From the NCBI RefSeq assembly GCF_049747295.1, contig NZ_JBMHJM010000001.1, positions 1,054,001 through 1,118,000 on the forward strand: DNA of 64,000 nucleotides, written 5' to 3'. Below the pieces are notes generated by a model. The model was given only the letters and a program-made list of their open reading frames with translations. It ran no database searches and had not been told where the DNA came from. This document shows positions 52,482 through 61,671 of the stretch, one piece after another. The stretch is from Afipia sp049747295 (GTDB taxonomy: Bacteria; Pseudomonadota; Alphaproteobacteria; Rhizobiales; Xanthobacteraceae). Position 1 is the first letter of the stretch. Each line of letters begins with the position of its first letter. A program made the position numbers and the translations under genes.

Positions 52482-53243
52482 ATGACCACGAAGCAAAACG
52501 CCCGCTCCCCTAAGGCCAGGATGAGCGAGGTCGTGAGTGCCGAGACGCAACGTCGCATGCGCCTTTCCCCCCAAACGAGGGAGCGCATGATTCTGGACGC
52601 CGCTATCGACTTTTTTGCTGAAGAAGGCTTTCGGGCTCAAACCCGCGCGCTTGCAGATCGTATCGGCGTTTCACAGTCTCTGATCTATCGCTATTTCGGC
52701 TCGAAAGAGAACTTGATCGAGCGCGTTTACGAAAAGACGTTCCTGTCACGATGGAATCCCGCGTGGGAAGAAACGCTTGCCGATCGAAGCCGACCGCTCC
52801 GAGAACGATTGCAGGAATTTTTCAGGTCGTATCTGGTGGCCGTGGATGATCGAATTTGGATTCGCGTCGCGATGCACTCAAGCCTGGAAGGAAGCGATCT
52901 TACAAAAAGATACATCCAGGGGCACGTCACACGCTTGCTAGGCAAGATTGCCCTTGAGCTGCGCAGCGAGACGGACGTCAAGAAAAAGCGCGAGCTTTCA
53001 CCGATGGAGCTGGAACTCGCGTGGCACCTGCATTCGACCGTAATTTATTACCTGATCCGCAAGCACATTCATGGCACTGCGGTCAGTCTTCAGACCGACG
53101 ATATCGCGGACATGATCGTCAACAATTTTCTTGACGGCGTAACCTCTCTTGCCATGCCCAAGTCAAAGGTAGCTCTACCCCGAGCGAGCGGAGCGCGGCC
53201 ACAAAAGGTCGGGCATCGATCGAGGAGCCCAATGCGCAACTGA
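52482..53243 (+). CDS. TetR-family regulator
   Basis: The protein of about 253 residues has a TetR HTH (LSPQTRERMILDAAIDFFAEEGFRAQTRALADRIGVSQSLIYRYFGSKENLIERVYEK split over residues 28-85) and a helical effector domain. The N-terminal 27 residues and the basic C-terminal tail (about 25 residues, PRASGARPQKVGHRSRSPMRN) are unusual. The start is uncertain: ATG 52434 and 52482 are both possible and neither has a good ribosome site. It is divergent from BKACE, with CTAAC-N9-GTTAG at about 52318-52336 in between as a possible operator. Confidence 0.82.
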   Translation: MTTKQNARSPKARMSEVVSAETQRRMRLSPQTRERMILDAAIDFFAEEGFRAQTRALADRIGVSQSLIYRYFGSKENLIERVYEKTFLSRWNPAWEETLADRSRPLRERLQEFFRSYLVAVDDRIWIRVAMHSSLEGSDLTKRYIQGHVTRLLGKIALELRSETDVKKKRELSPMELELAWHLHSTVIYYLIRKHIHGTAVSLQTDDIADMIVNNFLDGVTSLAMPKSKVALPRASGARPQKVGHRSRSPMRN

Positions 53244-53374
53244 GGCAATCGTTTCAACAGGAAGGCCGTGGGCACGACGTCATGGAATGTAAATCGACGT
53301 CGATAGGCCGAACACGCGAGGTATGATGCCTTGCGTGCTCGGAGTATCCGCGAAGTGGGTACCCGGGGGTTGTT

Positions 53375-54571
53375 TTACTCGCCCCCCAGCCCCAGCCTGT
53401 TCGGCATGCGCTTTTCGATGTTGAACTTCAAAAGCGCGGCAGAGCGGAAGATGCCGTGGGCGAATTTCCCATAAGGCAGCGTCAGGAACAGCGCCATCAC
53501 TGTGCCGAGGTGAATGGCGAGCCACAGCGCCATGAAGGATGTGTCGCGCAACAAGAGCAGCGCGAAGCCGGTGGCACTGACCAGCAGCAGCAACAGGATA
53601 AAGCCGCGATCCATGCCATGTTGCGCGGAATCGCCGTGCTTCGGATCGCGGTTGATGTTCAGCCATAACAGGCCGATCGGGCCAATAACTAAACCGACGC
53701 CGCCGAGCGAGCCGAGAATCACAGGCAAGCTGGTGAGGTCATACGGTGCGTGGAGGTTGAGCAAATAGTGATAAAGCGTCGCGACACAGGTCGCCGCGAA
53801 ACAGAGCAAAAAGCCATAAAGCGTGAAGTGATGGAAACGGCGCCGCCACAGCGTGAAGCGGTCGTCCTCCTCGTTGCAGCCTTCGCCGTGGCCGCCGCCG
53901 AGATAGCGCAGCTGCGCGACGTCGGAAACCGACTCCGCCGCCGCTGGCATACGCGCTTTCGCTATGGCGGCTACATCACGCGCATCGCCGCCGCTTGACG
54001 GCGAGACCTCGCGCCAGAACCGCACCACGCCGATGCCGAGCGCCAGAATGGCATAGAGGAACACGATGCTGAACAGCACCGCCAAGAAGTTATGCGGGAA
54101 GATGGCGTAGAAATTTCCCTTCAGCGGCGCGTGGATCAGCCGCCCGTTCATGGCAATCGCCAGAATAAGGAACAGCGACAATCCGCCAGCCAGCGCCCAA
54201 GCCACCGTCAGCCCGGCGCGCTGATAGGCTTTGCCGAACGCAGCCGGCCACGCGTACTCCTGATAGGTGCGCACGCGCACCTTGGCCATGGCCTGCGGTA
54301 CGTTGACCGCGAACTCATGCGGCGGCGCGTATTGGCAGGCATGCAGGCACGATCCGCAGTTGTGGCAGAGATTGGCGAGGTAATGCGTGTCGGCCTGGTT
54401 GAATTCCAGCCGCCGCGTCATCGCCGGAAACACCGCGCAGAAGCCTTCGCAATAGCGGCACGCGTTGCAGATCTGCATGACGCGGGCGACCTCCGCCTCA
54501 TCCGCGCTCAAGACACTGACGAGATCGATGTCGCCGTGATTTTGCACGGCCAGATCAGTGAGCCGCTGCAT
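53375..54571 (-). CDS. tcuB: TcuB/CitB-type membrane iron-sulfur electron carrier
   Basis: A 398-residue protein of the tricarballylate-utilisation TcuB type, which reoxidises the flavin of TcuA and passes electrons to the quinone pool. Two [4Fe-4S] motifs are visible: C35-x2-C38-x2-C41-x3-C45 (CNACRYCEGFC) and C69-x2-C72-x2-C75-x3-C79 (CHNCGSCLHAC). About six TM helices follow from residue 120. Start ATG 54571 overlaps tcuA by 17 bp. It is the last gene of a long minus-strand run. Confidence 0.9.
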   Translation of the reverse strand: MQRLTDLAVQNHGDIDLVSVLSADEAEVARVMQICNACRYCEGFCAVFPAMTRRLEFNQADTHYLANLCHNCGSCLHACQYAPPHEFAVNVPQAMAKVRVRTYQEYAWPAAFGKAYQRAGLTVAWALAGGLSLFLILAIAMNGRLIHAPLKGNFYAIFPHNFLAVLFSIVFLYAILALGIGVVRFWREVSPSSGGDARDVAAIAKARMPAAAESVSDVAQLRYLGGGHGEGCNEEDDRFTLWRRRFHHFTLYGFLLCFAATCVATLYHYLLNLHAPYDLTSLPVILGSLGGVGLVIGPIGLLWLNINRDPKHGDSAQHGMDRGFILLLLLVSATGFALLLLRDTSFMALWLAIHLGTVMALFLTLPYGKFAHGIFRSAALLKFNIEKRMPNRLGLGGE

Positions 54572-56000
54572 AAGCCAATTCCTTTTCGAATGTCGGGTGG
54601 CGGAAGCCGGCCGCTTGCGCGGCATTGACGCCGGCGATGCGCCCGAACGCGGTGCCGATACTCATGCCGACGCCGGCGGTATAGCCCTTGCCGAGCACAT
54701 TGCCCGCCACCATCTCGCCTGCCGCGAACAGATTGTCGCTCGGCACATCCTTGAAACGCACCGCCGCCGTGAAATCGGTCTTCATTCCCAGATAAGTAAA
54801 GGTGATGCCAGGCTTGAGGGGATAGGCATAGAACGGCGGCGTGTCGATCACCCGCGCCCAATGAGTCTTCGCGGGCGTCAGCCCTTCGGTGCGGCAATCG
54901 TCCAGCGCGGTGTGATCGAAGGTGCCGGGGCGGCAGGCGGCATTATAGGCTGAGAGCGTCTGCACGAACGTCGCCGGATCGAGCCCGATCTTCATCGCGA
55001 GCTCTTCGAGCGTGTTCGCTTTGGTGCCGTCGAACACCGGCGGCATGAAGCGGCCGATGGCTTTCTGGTCGATGATCGACCACGCGGTCTGGCCCGGCTG
55101 CTGCGCCACGAGGCGGCCCCAGATCGCATAGCGCTTGGGCCAGAAGTCCTCGCCCTCGTCATAGAAGCGTCGCGCATCGCGGTTCACCACCACGCCGAGC
55201 GAGACGCAGTCGATCCGGGTGCAGATGCCGCCATCATAGAGTGGCGCGCGGGCATCGATGGCGACGCAATGCGCCTGCGTCGGATCGCCGATGGAATCCG
55301 CACCGGCGTCGATCATGAATTTCAACAACACGCCCTGATTGAACCGCGTGCCGCGGATCAAGAAGTTCTCGGCGGTCCATTCGCCGCGTTCGTTCTGGCC
55401 CCACGCCTCGCGCTGCCATGCGAGATTGGATTCGAAGCCGCCGCAGGCGAGCACGCATGTCTTGGCTTCGATCCGGTCGCCGCCGTCCGTGATCGCGGCG
55501 ACGAAACGGCCGTCTTGCAGCTCGAGGCTTTTCACCGGTGTGTCGTAACGGATTTCGACGCCGAGATTCTGCGCGCTTCGGTAATACGCGTTCACCAACG
55601 CCTTGCCGCCGCCCATAAAGAACGCGTTAGTGCGCGCCACATGCAGCGCGCCGGAGAGCGGCGGTTGAAAGCGCACGCCATGGCTTTGCATCCACGGCCG
55701 GCACTGCGACGAGTGACGGATCACCATCCGCGCCAGCGGCTCGTTGGTGAGACCGCCGGTCACCTTGAGCAGGTCCTGCCAGTATTCTTCTTCCGGATAG
55801 GCTTCGACCAGCACATCTTGCGGCGCGTCGTGCATGCAGCGCAGATTGCGCACATGCATCGAATTGCCCCCGCGCCATTCGCGCGGTGCGGATTCCAGCA
55901 TCAAGACCGACGCGCCCGCCTCGCGTGCCATCAGCGCCGAGCACAGTGCCGCATTACCGCCGCCGATGACCAGAACGTCAAGTTTCTGAGGTGACACCAT
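54555..56000 (-). CDS. tcuA: FAD-dependent tricarballylate dehydrogenase TcuA-like
   Basis: A 481-residue FAD_binding_2 flavoprotein of the fumarate-reductase/TcuA group; TcuA oxidises tricarballylate to cis-aconitate. The Rossmann FAD motif is VLVIGGGNAALCSALMAREAGASVLMLE (residues 9-36 in short stretches). Further blocks are GGNSMHVRNLRCMHD, GVRFQPPLSGALHV, LACGGFESN, and the C-terminal VAGNVLGKGYTAGVGMSIGTAFGRIAG. ATG 56000 overlaps the upstream flavoprotein gene (ATGA). The tcuA-tcuB order is standard. The lack of tcuC or tcuR and the sugar-type neighbours leave the true substrate open. Confidence 0.88.
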   Translation of the reverse strand: MVSPQKLDVLVIGGGNAALCSALMAREAGASVLMLESAPREWRGGNSMHVRNLRCMHDAPQDVLVEAYPEEEYWQDLLKVTGGLTNEPLARMVIRHSSQCRPWMQSHGVRFQPPLSGALHVARTNAFFMGGGKALVNAYYRSAQNLGVEIRYDTPVKSLELQDGRFVAAITDGGDRIEAKTCVLACGGFESNLAWQREAWGQNERGEWTAENFLIRGTRFNQGVLLKFMIDAGADSIGDPTQAHCVAIDARAPLYDGGICTRIDCVSLGVVVNRDARRFYDEGEDFWPKRYAIWGRLVAQQPGQTAWSIIDQKAIGRFMPPVFDGTKANTLEELAMKIGLDPATFVQTLSAYNAACRPGTFDHTALDDCRTEGLTPAKTHWARVIDTPPFYAYPLKPGITFTYLGMKTDFTAAVRFKDVPSDNLFAAGEMVAGNVLGKGYTAGVGMSIGTAFGRIAGVNAAQAAGFRHPTFEKELAYAAAH

Positions 56001-57712
56001 CACGCGATCGGCTCCATTGCCACTTGTCTTCCCGCGAGCCAACCAAATGTCAATGCCGGACCAAGCGTAATACCGGGCCCTGGATACGCACCTTCCATAA
56101 CAGAAGCCATGTCATTTCCACATGCATAGAGACCACTGATCGGTCGGCCATCAACCGAAAGCACCCTCGCCTGTTCATCCGTGATGAGTCCAGCTGACAT
56201 ACCGAGATCCGCTGGCTGCACAGCGACGGCATAAAACGGCGCATCCTTGAGCGGTGCGACGCAGGGATTCGGCTGGTGATCCGCGTCGCCGAGGGAGCGC
56301 TGATAGACGTTACTGCCGCGCCCGAAGGCTGAATCTTCGCCGCGTTCGGCATCCTGATTGAACGCTGCAACCGTATCCTCAAGTGCGGACGGCGGAATCC
56401 CGATGGACGTGGCGAGCTCACCCAGCGTACCGGCGCACTTCAGATAGCCAGATTTAACATCGGACGATACGGACATCGTGAACGGCTTGATCTTGCCGAG
56501 CCCGTACTTCCACAGGAAGCGGCTGTCGCAAATCAGCCAGGCCGGAACGGCGCTGTTGGCATGCGCGAGCTGCGCGCGCACAAACTCGTGGTACGAAACG
56601 GCCTCGTTGACGAAACGCCGGCCAGTGGAGTCGACGGCGATGAGACCAGGCTTCGCACGATCGGTCACCGTATGCGGATAGACGCCGCGGCTGCCGTCAG
56701 CGCGTGTGAAGGTCGAGGCCGGCACCCAGAAGGCACCGTCCTTTGTCGATTGAGAGAGCTGCGCGCCGATAGCCGCCGCCAGACGCCCGCCGCGCGGCGC
56801 CGTGCCCGCGGCAACTGTCGCTGTCAGCGCGCCGGCACTGTCCGGCACGAAATTACGGCGCAGTTCATGGTCGTGGGAGAGGCCGCCGGTCGCCAGCACA
56901 ATGCCGCGGCGCGCGCGCACGCGGTGGATCCGCGCCGATGCATCGCGTGTTTCAACAACATTGACGCGGCCGTTGCCATCAACTTCGAGCCTGTTCACCG
57001 TGGTGCAGGTCCGGATCGTGACGCCGAGGTCCATGGCGGATTTCAGCAGGCGCGCGACCAATGCGTTGCCGAGATAAAGCGTCGTTCCACGACGGGCGCC
57101 GAGGCGCTGCAGGCCGTATTTAAGCAACAGTTTGGCGACATGCAGCGCCGACCGCGGTGACTTCGCCATGCGGCGCAAATGCGGAATATCCTGGCGGCTG
57201 ATCATCATGCCGCCGAACAGCATGAATTCCGGCAACGGATCGCGCACCAGCGCAAAGGCCTCGCCGAGCGCGCCTGCATCGAACGGCACCGGCTCAAGCA
57301 CACGCCCTCCCTGCGTCGCGCCAGGAAGATCGGGGTAATAATCCGGATAAGTGACGACGGGCTGCAAACGCAGGCTGGTGCGCGCTTCAAGATCGCGGAT
57401 CGCCGCATCGCCGCTGGTGAGAAAGGTCTCCAAGCGCTTGCGATCAGCGCCGGGCACCGTCTCCGCGAGATACGTGCGCGCCGCATCCAGATTATCTGGG
57501 CGCCCAGCCGCAGCCATCTTGTGATTTCCGGGGATCCACACCATGCCGCCGGAAATCGCCGTCGTGCCACCGACGACATCGGCCTGCTCCAGCAGCAGAA
57601 CCGAGCAGCCCTGCGCTGCCGCAGTGCTGGCAGCGGTCAGACCGCCAGCACCTGCTCCAACAACGACGACGTCGAAGACGTCGCCCGGCACGTCAGGGCT
57701 CGTTGGTGTCAT
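56000..57712 (-). CDS. FAD-dependent oxidoreductase (3-ketosteroid dehydrogenase/fumarate reductase-like)
   Basis: A 570-residue flavoprotein. The N-terminal FAD motif is VVVGAGAGGLTAASTAAAQGCSVLLLE (residues 15-41), followed by GGTTAISGGMVWIPGN, which is the ketosteroid-dehydrogenase/flavocytochrome-type loop. The C-terminus has the second FAD contact GLYACGNDMASVMEGAYPGPGITLGPALTFGWLAG. It starts 4 bp inside the end of the SDR gene and overlaps tcuA by 4 bp, so it is co-translated with them. It is a second flavin dehydrogenase next to TcuA and may share TcuB as electron outlet. Substrate unknown; alpha,beta-desaturation of a ketone is the family chemistry. Confidence 0.87.
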   Translation of the reverse strand: MTPTSPDVPGDVFDVVVVGAGAGGLTAASTAAAQGCSVLLLEQADVVGGTTAISGGMVWIPGNHKMAAAGRPDNLDAARTYLAETVPGADRKRLETFLTSGDAAIRDLEARTSLRLQPVVTYPDYYPDLPGATQGGRVLEPVPFDAGALGEAFALVRDPLPEFMLFGGMMISRQDIPHLRRMAKSPRSALHVAKLLLKYGLQRLGARRGTTLYLGNALVARLLKSAMDLGVTIRTCTTVNRLEVDGNGRVNVVETRDASARIHRVRARRGIVLATGGLSHDHELRRNFVPDSAGALTATVAAGTAPRGGRLAAAIGAQLSQSTKDGAFWVPASTFTRADGSRGVYPHTVTDRAKPGLIAVDSTGRRFVNEAVSYHEFVRAQLAHANSAVPAWLICDSRFLWKYGLGKIKPFTMSVSSDVKSGYLKCAGTLGELATSIGIPPSALEDTVAAFNQDAERGEDSAFGRGSNVYQRSLGDADHQPNPCVAPLKDAPFYAVAVQPADLGMSAGLITDEQARVLSVDGRPISGLYACGNDMASVMEGAYPGPGITLGPALTFGWLAGRQVAMEPIA

Positions 57713-58419
57713 ACCATGCCGCCGTTAGGCTGGACGATCTGTCCCTGCACCCAGGAGGCCTGTTCGGACGCGAGAAAACGCACGACTTCCGCCACTTCAT
57801 CGGGACGGCCGATGCGGTTGAAGGGGCTGAAGGCGGCCATGCGCTGCTTGGCCTCTTCGGTCTTGCCGGCATTGAAGAGATCGGTATCCACTGGGCCGGG
57901 CGCCACCGCGTTGACGCGAACGCGACGCCCCGACAGTTCCTTGGCCATAGAGCGCACAAGGCTTTCCACTGCGGCCTTTGTCGCGGCGTATGGACCCGTA
58001 CCGGGAACGGCATGACGAACCAGCGACGTCGTGACGGCAACGATCGCGCCACCATCCTTTACGCGACGTGCAGATTCGGCCAGCACGTTGAATGCACCGA
58101 CCACATTGACATCGAGCAACTGACGAAAATCATCCGGCTTGAAGCTCGCCATCGGTCCCGCGGGCACGTTGATGCCGGCATTGGCGATCACAGCCTGTGG
58201 CGCAGTTCCAAAATCGGCCTGGGCCTGGTCGAACACCTTCGCAACTGATGCTGCGTCGCGAATGTCGGCTTGATAGCTTTTGCCTGACACTCCGGTCGAA
58301 GCCTTGCTCGTAGAGGTCGAAGCAACCTGCCAACCGGCGTCCGCAAAAGTCTTGACGCATGCGGCACCGATACCGCGCGAGCCGCCGAAAATGATCACAA
58401 CGGGAGATGAAGTCGACAT
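57709..58419 (-). CDS. SDR-family oxidoreductase
   Basis: A 236-residue short-chain dehydrogenase. Cofactor loop IFGGSRGIGAAC, NAGINVPAG, catalytic Ser in VAVTTSLVRH and Tyr/Lys in GPYAATKAAVESLVRSMAKEL. Start ATG 58419 has GAGGAAAA upstream. It overlaps the downstream flavoprotein gene by 4 bp (ATGA). Both an alcohol oxidation that makes a ketone for the flavoprotein and a reverse reduction are possible. Confidence 0.88.
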   Translation of the reverse strand: MSTSSPVVIIFGGSRGIGAACVKTFADAGWQVASTSTSKASTGVSGKSYQADIRDAASVAKVFDQAQADFGTAPQAVIANAGINVPAGPMASFKPDDFRQLLDVNVVGAFNVLAESARRVKDGGAIVAVTTSLVRHAVPGTGPYAATKAAVESLVRSMAKELSGRRVRVNAVAPGPVDTDLFNAGKTEEAKQRMAAFSPFNRIGRPDEVAEVVRFLASEQASWVQGQIVQPNGGMV

Positions 58420-58512
58420 GGTTTTCCTCGGAGAAATGAAAAAGATTGGATAGAAGCCCCGCCATCCCGCCACGGGGCAAGAATGGCAGAGCGATCGTGA
58501 TAGCTTTCGCCC

Positions 58513-59478
58513 TCAGGACGGGGCGCTGTTCATGCGCTCGCGGGTCGCCGCGATGGTGGCCTCGATGCCGCGCTGCAGATCGTAACGCGGCTCATATCCG
58601 AGTTCGGTTCGCGCGCGGCTGATATCGAGTGCCCCTTTCACCGCGCTTAGCACTTTGCCGCCGTGGTGATACGGGCCGCTGTCACCGACCGTGATCTTCG
58701 CACCGGGGATGGCACGATTGACCGCCTCGGCCGTGTCGCGCAACGTCGGAGCGACGCCGGTCGCTATATTGTAGGCATCGTATGTGTGCTTTGGCTTGTC
58801 GAGCGCGAGCAGCGCACCTGCGACGGTGTCGTCAATATAGACCTGATCGACGGCGAGATTGCCTCCATCGGGTTGATGAAACGGCTCACCACGCAACGCG
58901 GCCTCGACAAACGTCCGCGGCATCCGCAAGCGCGGCAGATGCGGGCCATAAACCCAGCACGTCCGCACATTGATGCATTCGAGACCATGATCGCGCGAAT
59001 AGACCCGGCCAAAATGTTCGGCCGCCAGCTTCGTGAGACCATAGGTGCTCAGGGGCTTCTGCGGATGCTCCTCGTCGATAACCGGGGAGAGGAAATCGCC
59101 GTAAGTCTCTTCGGTGCTGATGTGAACGACGCGTTTCACTCCGTTGAGGCGCATGGCCTCGAACAGGTTGATCGAACCCTCCACATTGACCCGCTGCGTC
59201 TTGATTGGAATGTCCGCAGCCTGGACCACTCCCACGATCGCCGCAGCATGGATTACCGCATCGGGCCGGTGCGCTTCGAACAGGCGCATCACCTGATGCC
59301 ATTCACCGAGATCGGCGGCGACAGCCGTCAAACGCTGCTCGCGCGTTGCCAGAGCCGCGATCGCCGGCGACACGTTGATATCGGTTGCCACGACGGCGTC
59401 GCCACGCGTTAGCAACGTTTCAACGATCTTGCTACCGAGCCAGCCACTTGCGCCGGTGACGAGAATTTTCTTCGGCAT
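58513..59478 (-). CDS. NAD-dependent epimerase/dehydratase (extended SDR), first copy
   Basis: A 321-residue extended SDR. Rossmann motif VTGASGWLGSKI, catalytic Ser/Thr in VVHISTEETYGD and Tyr/Lys in STYGLTKLAAE. It resembles sugar-nucleotide epimerases but also D-erythronate dehydrogenase-like enzymes. ATG 59478 is used; a GTG at 59487 lies 2 bp after the cupin stop and would couple translation. The cupin and TIM-barrel neighbours favour a free sugar or sugar-acid substrate over nucleotide sugars. Confidence 0.85.
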   Translation of the reverse strand: MPKKILVTGASGWLGSKIVETLLTRGDAVVATDINVSPAIAALATREQRLTAVAADLGEWHQVMRLFEAHRPDAVIHAAAIVGVVQAADIPIKTQRVNVEGSINLFEAMRLNGVKRVVHISTEETYGDFLSPVIDEEHPQKPLSTYGLTKLAAEHFGRVYSRDHGLECINVRTCWVYGPHLPRLRMPRTFVEAALRGEPFHQPDGGNLAVDQVYIDDTVAGALLALDKPKHTYDAYNIATGVAPTLRDTAEAVNRAIPGAKITVGDSGPYHHGGKVLSAVKGALDISRARTELGYEPRYDLQRGIEATIAATRERMNSAPS

Positions 59479-59489
59479 GATGTTCACCG

Positions 59490-59912
59490 TTACCGCGGCT
59501 GCGGCTCGTCATCCGTCGGCGGCGAGGTGATGACAAGGAACGTCAGCGTATCGGTCCCGGTGCAGTGGAATTCATGCACCACACCCGGGGGAATGTAGGT
59601 CACATCGTTGGCGCGCACGAGCCGGCGCTCGCCGTCCACGACAAGAATGCCCTCGCCGCTGAGCACGTGGTAAATCTGCTCCTGGACCTTGTGGGAATGG
59701 CTTTCGACGTGTGCGCCGGGCTCATAGCAGGAAATGCGATGATCGAAGAAGCGGCTACCGACCGTGTCGGGCGTCACAATCGCCTTCGATAATGCCTGGT
59801 TGAAATGCCCCGGATACTGGATCCACTGCAGTTCACCGAGATTGCGCGTAACTGCATATTTCTTCCTGCCTGCGTCGGCGAAAGCGTTCGGTTCGGGAGA
59901 GACGAAGGTCAT
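59490..59912 (-). CDS. Small cupin-domain protein
   Basis: A 140-residue single-domain cupin. Metal motif 1 is EPGAHVESHSHKVQEQIYHVLSGEG split over about residues 69-93 (three His and Glu), and motif 2 is PPGVVHEFHCTG. Such proteins act as isomerases, dioxygenases or sensors. It lies between two NAD-dependent epimerase genes in one operon. A role in opening or epimerising a sugar-like substrate is possible but not shown. Confidence 0.82.
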   Translation of the reverse strand: MTFVSPEPNAFADAGRKKYAVTRNLGELQWIQYPGHFNQALSKAIVTPDTVGSRFFDHRISCYEPGAHVESHSHKVQEQIYHVLSGEGILVVDGERRLVRANDVTYIPPGVVHEFHCTGTDTLTFLVITSPPTDDEPQPR

Positions 59913-59923
59913 TGATTTACTCC

Positions 59924-60838
59924 TCAGGAGAATGCAGGCAGGCCGGCAAGCAGATGCCGCTGGTCATATTCTGCGATGAATCCCAGACGGTCGGCCGCAT
60001 GGGTGAGATCGTAAAGCGGCGCGAAGGGCTGTTTGGCGTAGACTTCAGGGGCACGGATATCGACGCGGCCACCATGCAGCCGACGAAGGCGGTCCAGCGT
60101 CGGCTCCGGCGACAGGGTGACCTGTGCCGAAAGATAGAAGCGCTCGAACGCGCCGGGCTGCATCTTCAGTTCAAAAGCAAGGCGGAAGGCACGCGCAAGA
60201 TCGCGTGGGTCGATATGATGATGCAGCGGCCCGCCACCGGCCGACGACGGGCCACCGACCATCGGGCCTCGGTAATTCTCGGGATCCTTGGCGCGCACCA
60301 AAATCTCACCAGCCATTTCGGGATAAGCGACGAATACGGTGCGTAGCGCCACCGCCGACATGCCGCGCAGCGCATAAGCGCGAACCAGAGCCTCGCCTGC
60401 AACCTTGCTGACGGCATAGGGATCAGTCGCCAGCAGCGGATGATCGAGATCGAGCGGTGCGTAGTGCGGCACCAGCATCTTGCCTTCGCGCACCGTATAA
60501 CCGGCCACAGAGTCGCTTGAGCAGAACACAACACGCGTCACGCCTGCAGCTTCCGCGGCTTCGAGCACCGTATAGGTACCCAGAAGATTGACCCGCATGA
60601 TGGTTTGGCCAACGCCCGACCAGATATTTGGAATCGCAGCGATATGCAGAACGGCATCAACGCCAGCCATGGCGCCCGCGACCAGTTCCGGCGAGGTGAC
60701 GTCGCCGACATGCCATTCGATATTGTCGTCACCACGACGACGATCGAGACCGCGCACCACATGACCATGCGCCAGCAACTCGCGAACAACAAAACGGCCG
60801 AGCAGACCGGCCGCACCGGTGACGAGAACGGTGCTCAT
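59924..60838 (-). CDS. NAD-dependent epimerase/dehydratase (extended SDR), second copy
   Basis: A 304-residue extended SDR with VTGAAGLLGRFVVREL, VVFCSSDSVAGYTV and the catalytic DPYAVSKVAGEALVRAYA (Tyr, Lys). It shares the fold of the 58513 gene but is clearly divergent, so the two likely do different steps. Start ATG 60838 overlaps the TIM-barrel gene stop by 4 bp. A GGGGGCAGGGA stretch serves as ribosome site. Confidence 0.85.
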   Translation of the reverse strand: MSTVLVTGAAGLLGRFVVRELLAHGHVVRGLDRRRGDDNIEWHVGDVTSPELVAGAMAGVDAVLHIAAIPNIWSGVGQTIMRVNLLGTYTVLEAAEAAGVTRVVFCSSDSVAGYTVREGKMLVPHYAPLDLDHPLLATDPYAVSKVAGEALVRAYALRGMSAVALRTVFVAYPEMAGEILVRAKDPENYRGPMVGGPSSAGGGPLHHHIDPRDLARAFRLAFELKMQPGAFERFYLSAQVTLSPEPTLDRLRRLHGGRVDIRAPEVYAKQPFAPLYDLTHAADRLGFIAEYDQRHLLAGLPAFS

Positions 60839-61671
60839 GTCCCTGCCCCCTGCTGACACGGGACAAATCCGAGCGGGACGAGCGCTTGATGGCTGCGGAG
60901 AATTGCGGTGTCCGGATCACGATCGATAATCTCGAGCGTGCAGGCCCCTGCGAAACCGACATCGTCAAGCGCCTTAACGACATCCGGGAATGGTACCGTT
61001 CCCATGCCGATTGGATCATGCCGCCACACATCACGTCCGGTGTCAGACAGATGGACGATGCGCAGCAGGTCAGCCAATTGCCTGATGCCTTCGGCAGGCG
61101 ATTCACCGATGAAATGAGCGTTCGCGGCATCGTAACACACGCTGATTGCGTGCGATGAGAAGCCACGCACAAAACGTTCCAATGCTGCCGCATCAGGAAA
61201 TGCGGCAAATGGCACGTTCTCGATCGCAAGACTGATCCCGCGGGCTTCCGCGCGCGGCAGCAGCTTAGACACGCCGTCCGCAACCCAGGACGTTCGATCC
61301 TCCACGCTCGGAGGGAACAACGGGCTCATCCGACCCGGCACAACGACCACTGTCTCCGCACCGATATCAGCGGCAAGATCGATGGTATCCTCGAACATCT
61401 TCACTGCAGCCGCGCGAGCTCGCGAGAACGGGCTGGCGAGATTGTGATCGAGGCTCGGCAGGTTGATTGCCGTCATGGACGCGCCGATGTCCTGCAACGC
61501 CGACCGAAGGTCGCGGCGCGCCGCAGGTCCAAAATCGTCCAGCGGCAGATGCGGCGGCTGCAGCAGAAATTCGATCTGGCGATAACCCAGCTTGCCAAGG
61601 CGGCGCACGCAGTCGAGCGCAGATATCGACCAGATGTAGCCATAGGTGTTGATGCCGATGTCGCGCGCCAT
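60835..61671 (-). CDS. Sugar phosphate isomerase/epimerase-like TIM barrel (xylose isomerase fold)
   Basis: A 278-residue AP_endonuc_2-type TIM barrel. Metal-site residues are seen in SLAIENVPFAAFPD (Glu), SVCYDAANAHF (Asp/His), RIVHLSDTGRDVWRHDPIGMG (His, Asp, His) and CTLEIIDRDPD (Glu). This is the pattern of IolE/IolI, tagatose epimerase and 3-dehydroshikimate dehydratase relatives. It begins 4 bp inside the end of the ABC fusion gene and overlaps the epimerase gene by 4 bp, so it belongs to one coupled operon. Reaction unknown. Confidence 0.85.
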   Translation of the reverse strand: MARDIGINTYGYIWSISALDCVRRLGKLGYRQIEFLLQPPHLPLDDFGPAARRDLRSALQDIGASMTAINLPSLDHNLASPFSRARAAAVKMFEDTIDLAADIGAETVVVVPGRMSPLFPPSVEDRTSWVADGVSKLLPRAEARGISLAIENVPFAAFPDAAALERFVRGFSSHAISVCYDAANAHFIGESPAEGIRQLADLLRIVHLSDTGRDVWRHDPIGMGTVPFPDVVKALDDVGFAGACTLEIIDRDPDTAILRSHQALVPLGFVPCQQGAGT

